In this document: positions 1-12,647 of the stretch, in pieces
How the letters are laid out: each line of letters begins with the position of its first letter
Numbering within the stretch: the first letter of the stretch is position 1
NCBI RefSeq assembly: GCF_002159335.1
Contig: NZ_NFHP01000004.1
Span: forward strand, 1-64,000
From: Collinsella sp. An7
GTDB lineage: Bacteria > Actinomycetota > Coriobacteriia > Coriobacteriales > Coriobacteriaceae
Reading direction: 5' to 3'
DNA: 64,000 nt
The notes under the pieces: model-generated
Told to the model about the DNA's origin: nothing
The model's input: only the letters and a program-made list of their open reading frames with translations
The model's database searches: none
Translations under genes and position numbers: made by a program

Positions 1-357
1 AATTGTGTAGGAACTATGGAGCCCCGGATTCCCCCTTGCGCCCCGGGGGGAGGGCTGGCAATATATCTCCTTGCCGCGCGGCCCGGAGCCGAGAGCGAGG
101 GGACGCGGCGGGCACCTTGAGAACCGGATATCGCGGGGGACACGGCCTCAGAGCAGGCCAGAGAGTGTCCCACAGGATGAGAGAAGAAGAACCATCTTCC
201 AGACAGCAGTATAGCAGAGTGGTGAGGTTTTACCCAGATCCGCTCAGGCAGTCACGCGAACGATGGATCCGAGAGAGCACCGGCTTCAGGCCGGGCCACG
301 GGCGGGCTCCCGCGCCGATAGGAACAGCAGCCGACCCTCGGGGTCGGCGGTCGATAT
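1..357 (+). other. rRNA operon leader (partial)
   Basis: No protein gene is visible here; the stretch is transcribed leader RNA ahead of 16S rRNA, and its promoter probably lies to the left of the window. It contains a short strong hairpin at 330-348 (GCCGACCC / GGGTCGGC) just before the mature 16S end, and the segment 121-132, which is perfectly complementary to the spacer after 16S. The motif CTTGAGA at 115-121 recurs in the 16S-23S spacer at 2010-2016. It resembles the TTGAGAAC core often seen in actinobacterial rRNA antitermination or processing sites, but that role is inferred. Confidence 0.7.
121..132 (+). other. pre-16S processing stem, 5' strand
   Basis: GAACCGGATATC here is the exact reverse complement of GATATCCGGTTC at 1900-1911, on the other side of 16S rRNA. 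The pair would close a long-range stem looping out the whole 16S, the usual substrate for RNase III. The pairing is read directly; the enzyme is inferred from known rRNA maturation. Confidence 0.75.
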
Positions 358-1863
<1,506 letters not shown>

Positions 1864-1899
1864 AGGGAGACACCTGGAGAGCTATGACTTTCAAACTTT

Positions 1900-1911
1900 G
1901 ATATCCGGTTC
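1900..1911 (+). other. pre-16S processing stem, 3' strand
   Basis: GATATCCGGTTC pairs perfectly over 12 bp with 121-132 in the leader and brackets 16S rRNA. Confidence 0.75.
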
Positions 1912-2001
1912 GACCGGACCCCGGCGCGGAGCATCGAGCCCGCCCGACTCGAACCCTGTGGGCACCCCCTCCCCCGCGGTACCCGGTCCCCGGGGTTCGC
2001 C

Positions 2002-2035
2002 CCGCGTACCTTGAGAGCCGCATAGCGAGAAGGAG
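2002..2035 (+). other. pre-23S processing stem, 5' strand
   Basis: This 34-nt segment is complementary to 5348-5380, downstream of 23S. Of the 34 positions one is bulged, two form G-U pairs and three are A-C mismatches; the rest are Watson-Crick. It starts CCGCGTACC, contains TTGAGAGCCGCATAGCG and ends AGAAGGAG. It brackets the complete 23S rRNA and is the expected RNase III substrate. Confidence 0.75.
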
Positions 2036-2279
2036 GCAGGAGCCCTTCGGCTCCTGTCGAGAGGAACGATTGAATTCGATTCTCCATCTACGACATCTTT
2101 TTTGTTGACGATTTATCTTTCCGATCCGATATACGCGGATATTGAGACAGATACCGAACGAGAGTGAACGTTCGGGGAGTACGACGGTGTCCCCCGCGTG
2201 GGGCGCGTCTCACTCCCGATCGCGACACCAACTTGTTAGAAGCACGGATTTACACGCATGGCGCCCCGCCCCGGGAGGG

Positions 2280-5255
<2,976 letters not shown>

Positions 5256-5347
5256 GCCATCCCGGACCGGGCGCCCTGCCCGTGCGGGTGGCGCGAGACG
5301 GAGAGAGACGAAGCGCCCCGTATCGAGACACCGTCCCCTCTCACCCC

Positions 5348-5380
5348 CTCCTTCCGCTGTGCGGCCCTCAGGGCACGCGG
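5348..5380 (+). other. pre-23S processing stem, 3' strand
   Basis: Pairs with 2002-2035. It lies in the 155-nt spacer between 23S and 5S, which holds no gene. It starts CTCCTTCCGCTG and ends GGGCACGCGG. Confidence 0.75.
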
Positions 5381-5410
5381 TCCCCCGGGGCCGGCGGGCG
5401 CCGCCCACCG

Positions 5411-5525
5411 GTCAGCGGCCAGAGCAGGGGTGGCACGCCCGGACCCGTTCCGAACCCGGAAGCTAAGACCCCTCGCGCCGATGGTACTGCGGGGTGAGCC
5501 CGTGGGAGAGCAGGGCGCCGCTGAC
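5411..5525 (+). rRNA. rrf: 5S ribosomal RNA
   Basis: About 115 nt. The ends GTCAGCGGC and GCCGCTGAC pair to form helix I. The conserved core CCGTTCCGAACCCGGAAG (near 5446-5463) and the GATGGTACTGCGGGG region follow the standard 5S layout. It is the last gene of the rRNA operon. Confidence 0.96.
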
Positions 5526-5529
5526 CGGT

Positions 5530-5588
5530 GGACGGCACCGAGCCGTCCAATCGATTGCTAAGACCCTCTGTTTATCAGAGGGTCTTTT
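5530..5588 (+). terminator. rRNA operon terminator region
   Basis: Two hairpins follow 5S. The first (GGACGGC/GCCGTCC, 5530-5548) has no T-run. The second is a classical intrinsic terminator, AGACCCTCTG (5561-5570) / CAGAGGGTCT (5576-5585), loop TTTAT, followed by TTTT. It separates the rRNA operon from coaE. Confidence 0.92.
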
Positions 5589-5596
5589 GCTATGTA

Positions 5597-5624
5597 TTGA
5601 GTGTCTAACGTATGCTGGTATGTG
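5597..5624 (+). promoter_or_regulatory. putative coaE promoter
   Basis: TTGAGT (-35) and TGG-TATGTG (extended -10) are separated by 16 nt, directly after the rRNA terminator and 30 nt before the GTG start of coaE. Confidence 0.4.
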
Positions 5625-5654
5625 TCTTTGAATCATGTCGCCAGGAGGTGGGTC

Positions 5655-6299
5655 GTGTTTACGCTCTTTGTGATTGGCAATCTTGCGTCTGGCAAGAGCA
5701 CTGCCACACGCTACCTTGCCTCTCGTGGTGCTCGTCGGATCGACCTTGATCAGCTTGCGAAGGACCTCTATGTCCCTGGCTCTGACGTTGTTGCAGCACT
5801 TGCGGACGCTTTTGGTTCCGACATTCTCGATGAGAATGGCGCGGTGCGTCCCCGTGTTTTGGCTGAGCGGGCTTTTGCAACGCCGGAACAGACCCGCGCG
5901 CTGAACGACATTGTGCTGCCGCTTGTGTATGAGCGTCTCAACAATATGCTGCTTCCCTGTGCCTGCATGGCAACCGAGCGCAGCCTGCCCGCGTTAACTG
6001 TGGTTGAGGTCTCACTTGCGCGCGAGTTCTCGTATGCGTTCCCTCTCGCTGACGAGATTATGGCCATTACCGCTCCTCTTGAGGTGCGTATTGCGCGCGC
6101 CGTTGAGCGTGGGATGAGCGAGGACGATGCTGAGAATCGTGCCGCTCTGCAGCCTTCTGAAGAAGAGCTCTGTGGCCTGGCCAACACCGTGTTCGATAAC
6201 ACGGCAGGTGATGATTCGCTCTTCTTGGCTCTTGATGAATGGCTTGCCTGCCATGGGTTCGATAACCGACAGATGGCCTTGGAGTCTCTTGATGCGTAA
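5655..6299 (+). CDS. coaE: dephospho-CoA kinase (CoaE)
   Basis: Phosphorylates dephospho-CoA to CoA, the last step of coenzyme A synthesis, in the cytoplasm. The 214-aa length fits the family. An N-terminal P-loop (GNLASGKST, residues 8-16) is followed by the DLDQLAKDLYVPG segment that matches the family DAD...VPG region, then IL-DENG and RPRVLAERAF. The start is the GTG preceded by AGGAGG (5643-5648); a longer reading frame from 5601 has no ribosome binding site. The P-loop lacks the usual GIGSGKS glycines, and the family HP motif reads LPL, so it is somewhat divergent. The stop overlaps the next start by 8 nt, indicating coupling with the lytic transglycosylase. Confidence 0.85.
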   Translation: MFTLFVIGNLASGKSTATRYLASRGARRIDLDQLAKDLYVPGSDVVAALADAFGSDILDENGAVRPRVLAERAFATPEQTRALNDIVLPLVYERLNNMLLPCACMATERSLPALTVVEVSLAREFSYAFPLADEIMAITAPLEVRIARAVERGMSEDDAENRAALQPSEEELCGLANTVFDNTAGDDSLFLALDEWLACHGFDNRQMALESLDA

Positions 6300-6879
6300 G
6301 GGTCTGAGGCTCTTTGCCTGGTATCGGGTGGTGCCGATTGCGCTCATGTTTGCTGTCGGCGCCGTCTCGTTTGTCTACAGCTATGCTCCTGCGCCGCTTT
6401 TTGGCTTACTGTATCCTCTCGACTACGAGGATTACATTACGGATTCGAGCGAGCGTCATACCGTAGACCCGTTTCTCGTCGCCGCGGTGATCGAGACGGA
6501 GTCGAATTGGAACGCACAAGCGGTTTCCTCTAAAGAGGCCCAGGGTCTTATGCAGCTACTCCCCGAGACGGCGGAGGACATGGTCAAGATGGGCCTTGTC
6601 GATGGTGCGCGCTTTGATCCGGATGAGCTTGACGACCCTCGCACCAACATCGAGTTTGGCTGCGCCTACCTGTCGTACCTCATCGACTATTTCAACGGCT
6701 CGACCGATCGGGCCATCGCGGCGTATAATGCCGGTCTTTCGAACGTAAACGACTGGGCATCGGCAGATACGGTGCTGCATAACGCCATCACCTTCCCCGA
6801 GACACAGGCGTATCTTGTGCGGGTGAACAATGCATGGGCGCGCTATAAGGAGCTGTATTTGGACGCGTTCCTTGAGTAG
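6292..6879 (+). CDS. membrane-anchored lytic transglycosylase (Slt/LT domain)
   Basis: Cleaves the MurNAc-GlcNAc bond of peptidoglycan with anhydro-product formation. The protein has 195 aa. Residues 13-35 form a transmembrane or signal anchor and the catalytic SLT domain covers about 47-190. The conserved IETESNW motif carries the catalytic Glu70, followed by the family motifs GLMQLLP (86-92), FGCAYLSYLI and AAYNAG. It starts at ATG 6292 inside the end of coaE (8-nt overlap), so translation is probably coupled. Pairing of a CoA kinase with a wall hydrolase suggests shared expression rather than shared function. Confidence 0.9.
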   Translation: MRKGLRLFAWYRVVPIALMFAVGAVSFVYSYAPAPLFGLLYPLDYEDYITDSSERHTVDPFLVAAVIETESNWNAQAVSSKEAQGLMQLLPETAEDMVKMGLVDGARFDPDELDDPRTNIEFGCAYLSYLIDYFNGSTDRAIAAYNAGLSNVNDWASADTVLHNAITFPETQAYLVRVNNAWARYKELYLDAFLE

Positions 6880-7027
6880 CTAGGATCTCCTCGTGTGGCG
6901 GGAAGGTTGTGGGCTTTTCTGCAGCGTAGCGATCTCCCGCATCGCTTGTGCTGCCACCGCGTCCTTTTGGGTATAGGGCAGAGCGTGGGCTGATGGCGAG
7001 CGCACCGCGCCGATTGAGGAGGATGAC

Positions 7028-9283
7028 GTGGAGAAGTTTGAAGTCGAGCGCGTCGGCGGCGAGCTCAAGCTCTTTGGCGTCGCGGGCGATCCGGTTGCCT
7101 TTGAGGTTGTCTCGCCTTTTGAGCCCGCGGGCGACCAGCCCCAGGCTATCGCCTCCCTCGTCCAAGGGGTTAAGGATGGGGACCGCTATCAGGTGCTGCT
7201 TGGCGTAACGGGCTCTGGCAAGACCTACACCATGGCAAAGACCATCGAGGCTCTGGGTAAGCCAACGCTCGTCATGGCGCCCAACAAGACGCTCGCCGCA
7301 CAGCTTGCGAGCGAGCTCAAGGAGTTTTTCCCCCATAACGCAGTGGTGTACTTCGTCTCGTACTACGACTACTACCAGCCCGAGGCGTACGTGCCGCAGT
7401 CGGACACCTACATCGAGAAGGACGCCTCCATCAACGAGGAAGTCGAGATGCTGCGGCACCAGGCAACGGCCTCGCTGCTCAGCCGCCGGGACGTGATCGT
7501 GGTCGCCTCTGTCTCGTGCATCTACGGTATCGGTTCGCCCGAGGACTATGCCGGGCTCGCCCCCAACGTGGACAAGAAGGAGCCACTCGAGCGCGACGAC
7601 TTTATCCACACGCTTATCGACATCCAATACGACCGCAACGACTTTGATCTGGCGCGTGGCACGTTCCGCGTGCGCGGCGACGTGGTGGATGTCTATCCGC
7701 CCTATGCGGAGCACCCGCTGCGCTTTGAGTTCTTTGGCGACGAGGTGGAGCTCATCGCCGAGACTGATGAGGTGACGGGCGAGATTCTGCGCGAGTACGA
7801 CGCGATCCCCGTGTGGCCGGCCTCGCATTACGTGACCGAGAAACCCAAGGTCACCGCGGCCCTCAAGACCATCGAGGAGGAGCTGGAGCATCGCGTGGGC
7901 GAGCTCAAGGCGGCCGACAAACTGCTCGAGGCGCAGCGCTTGCAGCAGCGCACCGATTACGACCTCGAGATGCTCGAGACCATGGGCTACTGCAACGGCA
8001 TCGAGAACTACTCGCGCCACCTCGACGGGCGCAAGCCGGGCGAGCCGCCCTTTACGCTCATCGACTACTTCCCCAAAGACATGCTCTGCATCATCGACGA
8101 GAGCCACGTTACCGTGCCGCAGATCCGCGGCATGCACGAGGGCGACCGCTCACGCAAGGTGACCCTCGTGGAGCACGGGTTTCGCCTGCCCTCGGCGCTG
8201 GACAACCGCCCGCTGCGCTTTGACGAGTTTGAGGCGCGGATTCCGCAGTTTATCTATGTGAGCGCCACCCCGGGCGACTACGAGTTGCGCGTGTCGCAGA
8301 ACAACGTGGAGCAGATCATTCGCCCCACCGGTCTGTTGGACCCCAAGATCGACGTGCGCCCGGTGCGCGGGCAGATCGACGACCTCTTGGACGAGATCCG
8401 CGAGCGCACGGAACGCCACGAGCGTGTGCTGGTGACGACGCTCACCAAGCGCATGGCCGAGGACCTGACCGACCACCTGCTCGATGCGGGCGTGAAGGTC
8501 AACTACATGCACTCCGACACGGCCACGATGGACCGCGTGGATATCCTGCGCGACCTGCGCCAGGGAAAGATTGACGTGCTGGTGGGCATCAACCTGCTGC
8601 GCGAGGGCTTGGACCTGCCTGAGGTGTCGCTCGTGGCGATCCTCGACGCCGACAAAGAGGGCTTTTTGCGCAACCGCCGTTCGCTCATCCAGACAATCGG
8701 TCGCGCCGCGCGCAACGCCGACGGCGCGGTGGTGATGTACGCCGACACGATCACCGACTCCATGCGCGAGGCCATCGACGAGACGAACCGCCGCCGTGCG
8801 ATCCAGATGAAGTTCAATGAGGAACATGGCATCGAACCGCGGACGGTGCGCAAGGCAATCAACGACATCTCGAGTTTTATCGCCGAGGCGGAGGAGAACG
8901 TGGGCAAGCGCGACCGCAGCCGTGGCGACTCGCTCGGGCACGGCGCGTTCTTTACCCCGGCAGGCACCGAGGGTGCCGACGAGGCGCCCGGCGTGGAGGT
9001 CTCCGACGGCCAGCAGCTTGCCGAGGAGCTGGCAAACCTGCCCAAGGACGAGCTCGCGCGCATCGTGGCCACCATGGAGGAGGACATGCGGAGCGCCTCG
9101 GAGGCGATGGACTTTGAGGAGGCCGCCCGCCTGCGCGACGCCATCGTGCACCTGCGCGCCGTCGCCGAGGGCACAAGCGAGGACGAGGTTATCGAGCTGC
9201 TGCGCCGCGATGCGCGAAAGGGGAGCGTATTCGCCGCAGGCCGCAAACGCCAGGGCACCCGAGCAAAACGCGCAAAGCACTAG
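7028..9283 (+). CDS. uvrB: excinuclease ABC subunit B
   Basis: DNA-damage recognition helicase of nucleotide excision repair; it is loaded by UvrA and recruits UvrC. The protein has 751 aa. Walker A is GVTGSGKT (59-66). The damage-wedging beta-hairpin region [20 protein letters not shown] is present, followed by the DESH motif II, the helicase motifs [13 protein letters not shown] and QTIGRAARN, and a C-terminal UVR domain ([17 protein letters not shown]...AARLRD) that contacts UvrC. The GTG start is chosen because GAGGAGG lies just upstream. A tail of about 30 basic residues (ending [14 protein letters not shown]) makes it longer than the usual 660-700 aa. uvrA and uvrC are in the same window, but not adjacent. 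Confidence 0.97.
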   Translation: MEKFEVERVGGELKLFGVAGDPVAFEVVSPFEPAGDQPQAIASLVQGVKDGDRYQVLLGVTGSGKTYTMAKTIEALGKPTLVMAPNKTLAAQLASELKEFFPHNAVVYFVSYYDYYQPEAYVPQSDTYIEKDASINEEVEMLRHQATASLLSRRDVIVVASVSCIYGIGSPEDYAGLAPNVDKKEPLERDDFIHTLIDIQYDRNDFDLARGTFRVRGDVVDVYPPYAEHPLRFEFFGDEVELIAETDEVTGEILREYDAIPVWPASHYVTEKPKVTAALKTIEEELEHRVGELKAADKLLEAQRLQQRTDYDLEMLETMGYCNGIENYSRHLDGRKPGEPPFTLIDYFPKDMLCIIDESHVTVPQIRGMHEGDRSRKVTLVEHGFRLPSALDNRPLRFDEFEARIPQFIYVSATPGDYELRVSQNNVEQIIRPTGLLDPKIDVRPVRGQIDDLLDEIRERTERHERVLVTTLTKRMAEDLTDHLLDAGVKVNYMHSDTATMDRVDILRDLRQGKIDVLVGINLLREGLDLPEVSLVAILDADKEGFLRNRRSLIQTIGRAARNADGAVVMYADTITDSMREAIDETNRRRAIQMKFNEEHGIEPRTVRKAINDISSFIAEAEENVGKRDRSRGDSLGHGAFFTPAGTEGADEAPGVEVSDGQQLAEELANLPKDELARIVATMEEDMRSASEAMDFEEAARLRDAIVHLRAVAEGTSEDEVIELLRRDARKGSVFAAGRKRQGTRAKRAKH

Positions 9284-9418
9284 GAGCGAGACCTGGTACG
9301 GCCCGGAGGCACCGTGGGGCGCGAGCCCAGGACTGTCTGAAGTTGGAATCCCGCGCCCCGCGGCCCGGTCAAGCGAGCCCTCAACATCGTCAGTGCGTAG
9401 TGGCGTATCCGTTGACGA

Positions 9419-9427
9419 TGGTATACT
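9419..9427 (+). promoter_or_regulatory. putative extended -10 promoter of the 9482 gene
   Basis: TGG-TATACT (extended -10) lies 54 nt before the start codon, with no good -35 box. The upstream gap after uvrB (9284-9418) holds an imperfect 11-bp inverted repeat, CGTGGGGCGCG (9313-9323) / CGCGCCCCGCG (9352-9362), without a T-run. Confidence 0.5.
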
Positions 9428-9481
9428 CATGGGTTGAGGGAAGTCGCGGCCCATGAGGCTGCTGGTTTTTGAGGGGTTGCC

Positions 9482-10138
9482 ATGACTGACGAGTACATGC
9501 TCGAGTATCGCCCGGTTGACGGGAAAGCGCTGCTGGCAAAGCTGGCGCGGGTTAAGTGGAGCTTCGTCATCATGGCGGTGCTCTGCTTCTTCTGGGCGGT
9601 CTACATGTATGTGACGGCGCCTCAGGGCGGTGCGGGCGGTCTGCTGCCCACGCCGGTCGAGGGCCCGGCGGGTCTTGTGGGGCTGCTGCCGTGGTGCGGC
9701 ATCGTGGGCGGCCTCCTCGGGTTTGTGGGGACCGTCGTCTCGCGCTCGCCGTGGGCACTCGGCTGGGTCGAGCCGCTCGTGAGCATCGTGATGCTCCTCG
9801 CGGGCCTCTGGGGCATCTACTCGATCCCCGAGCTCGGGACGTTTGGCCAGACCTACACGCTCGCGGGCGTCTTTCTTGCACTCTATGTGGCCGTGATTGC
9901 GCTCGAGCTTTATCGTCGCGACGCGAGCTATTGGTACGTTGAGATGCTCGTCGCCGCGGCGGTTCTCGCAATCTCGCTCGCCGGCGGCGTCAACATGGCC
10001 TCCGATGCCGCGCTCGTGGGCTTCTACAGCCTTGCCTTCTTTGTGGCGGCGTGGGGCTTTGTCTACGGTGCCCTCAAGCTCGGTGGCTCCGACAAGGGCG
10101 CTGAGGCGTGCGAGACGGTAGTGGCTGCTGCCGAGTAG
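9482..10138 (+). CDS. polytopic membrane protein of unknown function
   Basis: I do not recognise this 218-aa protein. A charged N-terminus of about 28 aa is followed by six probable membrane segments: about 30-47, 63-85, 96-116, 123-143, 153-170 and 178-198. A soluble tail of about 20 aa follows. There are no catalytic motifs or signal peptide. The start ATG follows GAGGGGTTGCC. It sits alone between uvrB and mrp with its own candidate promoter. The segment count comes from hydrophobicity read by eye. Confidence 0.7.
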   Translation: MTDEYMLEYRPVDGKALLAKLARVKWSFVIMAVLCFFWAVYMYVTAPQGGAGGLLPTPVEGPAGLVGLLPWCGIVGGLLGFVGTVVSRSPWALGWVEPLVSIVMLLAGLWGIYSIPELGTFGQTYTLAGVFLALYVAVIALELYRRDASYWYVEMLVAAAVLAISLAGGVNMASDAALVGFYSLAFFVAAWGFVYGALKLGGSDKGAEACETVVAAAE

Positions 10139-10157
10139 CCGACGCGCCCCGCGGGGG

Positions 10158-10209
10158 TATTATCAGAAACGGTGGCAATCGGTCGAGAGCGCTCGCGGGC
10201 GCTCTCGAC
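10158..10209 (+). promoter_or_regulatory. putative mrp promoter with inverted repeat
   Basis: A TATTAT box (10158-10163) is followed by a perfect 10-bp inverted repeat, GTCGAGAGCG (10182-10191) / CGCTCTCGAC (10200-10209), loop of 8 nt, ending 18 nt before the mrp start codon. With no T-run after it, it fits an operator or a 5'-UTR hairpin better than a terminator. Confidence 0.4.
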
Positions 10210-10227
10210 GTGTATGAAAGGAAAACC

Positions 10228-11076
10228 ATGGCAACGTGCGAGCATGCGCAGGCGGCAGGCGGGCAGACCGCGCCGCAGCAGTTTGAGGAGAACAACCTCT
10301 CGGAGGCCAAGCGAGTCATCGCCATCCTCTCGGGCAAGGGCGGCGTGGGCAAGTCGCTCGTCACCGGCTCGCTTGCGGTGGAGCTTGCCCGCCGCGGCAA
10401 CAAGGTCGGCATTCTCGACGCGGACATCACCGGCCCCTCCATCCCCAAGATGCTCGGCATGAGCGGACGGCACGCCTCGGGTCTGGGCAACCTGCTGCTG
10501 CCCGAGATCTCGCAGACGGGGATCAAGGTCATGTCGTCCAACCTGCTGCTTGCCAACGAGACCGACCCCGTGCTCTGGCGCGGTCCGGTGATCGCCGGGG
10601 CCATCCGACAGTTCTGGAGCGATACCTCATGGGGCCCACTCGACTATCTGCTCGTGGACATGCCCCCGGGCACGGGCGACGTGGCGCTCACCGTATTCCA
10701 GTCGCTGCCGGTGGACGGTATCGTGGTCGTCACGAGTCCGCAGGACCTCGTGTCGATGATCGTGGCCAAGGCCGTCAACATGGCCGACAAGATGAACGTC
10801 CCGGTGCTTGGCATCGTGGAGAACATGAGCTACGTGACTTGCCCCGACTGCGGCAAGAAGATCGAGGTCTTTGGTCCGAGTAAGCTCGACGACGTGGCGG
10901 CAGAGTACGGTGTGAAGGTGCTCGGGCGCCTGCCGATCGACCCGACGCTCGCCGCCGCCTGCGATGCGGGCGCCCTCGAGGAGGCGCTGCCCGAGGGCTT
11001 TCTGCCCGAGGCACTCGCGGCTTGCGAGGCCGTGGCGCCACGCGAGGGCGAAGGCGCGCCTGACTCGGCTGAGTAG
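10228..11076 (+). CDS. mrp: Mrp/ApbC-type Fe-S cluster carrier ATPase
   Basis: P-loop NTPase of the Mrp/NBP35 family that binds and transfers [4Fe-4S] clusters to apoproteins in the cytoplasm. The protein has 282 aa. The deviant Walker A is SGKGGVGKS (about 37-45), followed by LDADITGPSIPKMLG, the family DMPPGTGD motif and the C-terminal CPDC pair that bridges a cluster between subunits. The ATG at 10228 follows AAGGAAAACC; an upstream extension in frame from 10108 is not supported. Many Fe-S and siroheme proteins nearby could be clients (inference). Confidence 0.92.
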   Translation: MATCEHAQAAGGQTAPQQFEENNLSEAKRVIAILSGKGGVGKSLVTGSLAVELARRGNKVGILDADITGPSIPKMLGMSGRHASGLGNLLLPEISQTGIKVMSSNLLLANETDPVLWRGPVIAGAIRQFWSDTSWGPLDYLLVDMPPGTGDVALTVFQSLPVDGIVVVTSPQDLVSMIVAKAVNMADKMNVPVLGIVENMSYVTCPDCGKKIEVFGPSKLDDVAAEYGVKVLGRLPIDPTLAAACDAGALEEALPEGFLPEALAACEAVAPREGEGAPDSAE

Positions 11077-11136
11077 GTCTGCCTACGGGCTTGCGGTAGG
11101 GCGATGCGACGGAAGGCCACCGGCGAGGGAGGCGCT

Positions 11137-12441
11137 ATGAAGGCTGCGGCGACTGCATACGACGTTGCCGTGATCGGCGGCGGGGCCTCGGGCCTTGCCG
11201 CCGCGTTTGCCGCCGCGTGGACAGGGGCTCGGGTCGTGGTGCTCGAGCGCGACGTGGCCTGCGGGCTTTCCATCCTCGCTACGGGGAACGGTCGCTGCAA
11301 CCTCTCCAACGAGCGGCTGGACCCTGCGCGCTATCGGCACCCCGCAGCGGCCCGGGTCGTGATGGGCGAGGAGCCCGAGCGCTCCGTCGCTGCGTTCTTT
11401 GACCGCGTGGGTGTGTGGACCGCCGCCGAGGACGAGGGGAGGCTCTATCCCTACAGCCGTCGAGCCGCGTCGGTGCGCGACGCGCTTCTTGGTGCGTGTC
11501 TCCGTGCGGGGGTGGAGCTTCGCTGTGGCTGCACGCTAACTGCCGCACATGCGGACGCCGATGCCGCGGGCTGGGAGCTTGCACTGCGTGGGCCCGAGCG
11601 CCCCGTCCGCCTGCGCGGCGGGCGCGACGAGAAAGCTGCGCTCCGGGCGGCACGGCGGGCCCTCTCGGATGTCGCCCAGTGCGATGGGCGGCTGCACGCT
11701 CGTGCCGTGGTCCTGGCGCCCGGGGGGCGCTCCGAGGGCATCTGCGGTATCTTTGGGCTCCCGCACGTGCCGGAGCGGCCCGTTCTCTGCCCGATTGCGT
11801 GCGCGGTGCGCGACCTGCCCAAAGCAACGGCTGCGCTCGACGGCGTGCGGGTTCATGCCGCGCTTACGCTCCGGGGTCCTGATGGTCCGGCGTGGCGCGA
11901 GGCGGGGGAGGCTCTCTTTCGCCCATATGGCATCTCGGGCATCGCGGCCTTTAACCTGTCGCGTCGCATTCGCCCCGGCGACGAGATCGTGCTCGATCTT
12001 TTCCCCGAGATGGATGAGGAAAAGCTTGCGGCGGCGTTTGAGCGGCGTGCGGATTTGCGCGGCGACCTCGCGGGTGCGAAAGATGCGGACGCCTGGTTTG
12101 ACGGAGTCCTCGACCGACGGGTTGGCAGCCTCGTGCGTGAGGTGGCGGAGCGGACGTCTGCCCGGGTTACGCCAGAGACACTTGCCCGCGCCGCAAAGGG
12201 CATTGAGCTTACGGTTGCCGGTACGGCGGGCGAACAAGCGGCGCAGGTGCGGCAGGGCGGTATCCCGTTTGATGCCGTCGACCTCGAGACGCTTGAGCTT
12301 GCGGGCGCTGGGGCACCGGGCGTCTTTGCGTGCGGCGAGGCGCTCGATATGGACGCCGACTGTGGTGGCTTTAACTTGGCGTGGGCATGGCTCTCGGGTC
12401 TGCGCGCGGGGTCGTCTGCCGCTGCGGCGGCGCGGAGGTAG
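11137..12441 (+). CDS. HI0933/YhiN-family flavoprotein (FAD-dependent oxidoreductase)
   Basis: The protein has 434 aa. The N-terminal FAD-binding motif is GGGASGLAAAFAAA with Glu at the end of beta-2 (VVLERD), followed by the family signature ATGNGRCNLSN. The C-terminal signature ends in GGFNLAWAWLSGLRAG. The family includes BaiN, assigned to bile-acid dehydroxylation in clostridia, but most members are unassigned, so the substrate cannot be given. ATG 11137 is preferred over ATG 11104 because GGGAGG lies 5 nt upstream. A second, unrelated FAD enzyme follows 206 nt downstream. Confidence 0.85.
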   Translation: MKAAATAYDVAVIGGGASGLAAAFAAAWTGARVVVLERDVACGLSILATGNGRCNLSNERLDPARYRHPAAARVVMGEEPERSVAAFFDRVGVWTAAEDEGRLYPYSRRAASVRDALLGACLRAGVELRCGCTLTAAHADADAAGWELALRGPERPVRLRGGRDEKAALRAARRALSDVAQCDGRLHARAVVLAPGGRSEGICGIFGLPHVPERPVLCPIACAVRDLPKATAALDGVRVHAALTLRGPDGPAWREAGEALFRPYGISGIAAFNLSRRIRPGDEIVLDLFPEMDEEKLAAAFERRADLRGDLAGAKDADAWFDGVLDRRVGSLVREVAERTSARVTPETLARAAKGIELTVAGTAGEQAAQVRQGGIPFDAVDLETLELAGAGAPGVFACGEALDMDADCGGFNLAWAWLSGLRAGSSAAAAARR

Positions 12442-12647
12442 CTGGATGCGCACGGCGGCGGCAGAGCAGGTGTGGGAGCGCATCTATGCCGGTACGGCTT
12501 ACGTTTGATGTACGGTGGCCCGCGACGAGCCTTCACGTGGCACCATCGTGGACCAAGACGCATCAAAGGCTGAGGGGGAGAGGGCGCGCCTTGCCGAACG
12601 GCGGCGGGCGGCGGGCGGTGGCGGAGACGACTCGATGGGAGGGCGAT

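Larger units (their letters stand above)
1864..2279 (+). other. 16S-23S internal transcribed spacer without tRNA genes
   Basis: About 416 nt, with no tRNA-Ile or tRNA-Ala cloverleaf on either strand. It contains the 3' strand of the pre-16S stem (1900-1911), which overlaps a local hairpin TCCGGT-TCG-ACCGGA at 1904-1918 that could compete with it. It also carries the 5' strand of the pre-23S stem (2002-2035) and a hairpin CCGAACG/CGTTCGG at 2154-2175. A TTGACG box at 2105-2110 lies 19 nt before TATACG at 2130-2135. It could be a weak internal promoter for 23S, but the spacing is poor. Confidence 0.8.

Noticed and set aside
1864-2279. Possible tRNA-Ile or tRNA-Ala in the 16S-23S spacer
   Set aside because: No acceptor, anticodon or T-arm pattern (no GGTTCRA block) was found.
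12442-12647. Small frames between the two flavoprotein genes (for example 12446-12508)
   Set aside because: Twenty codons or low-complexity Arg/Gly text with no similarity; treated as intergenic.
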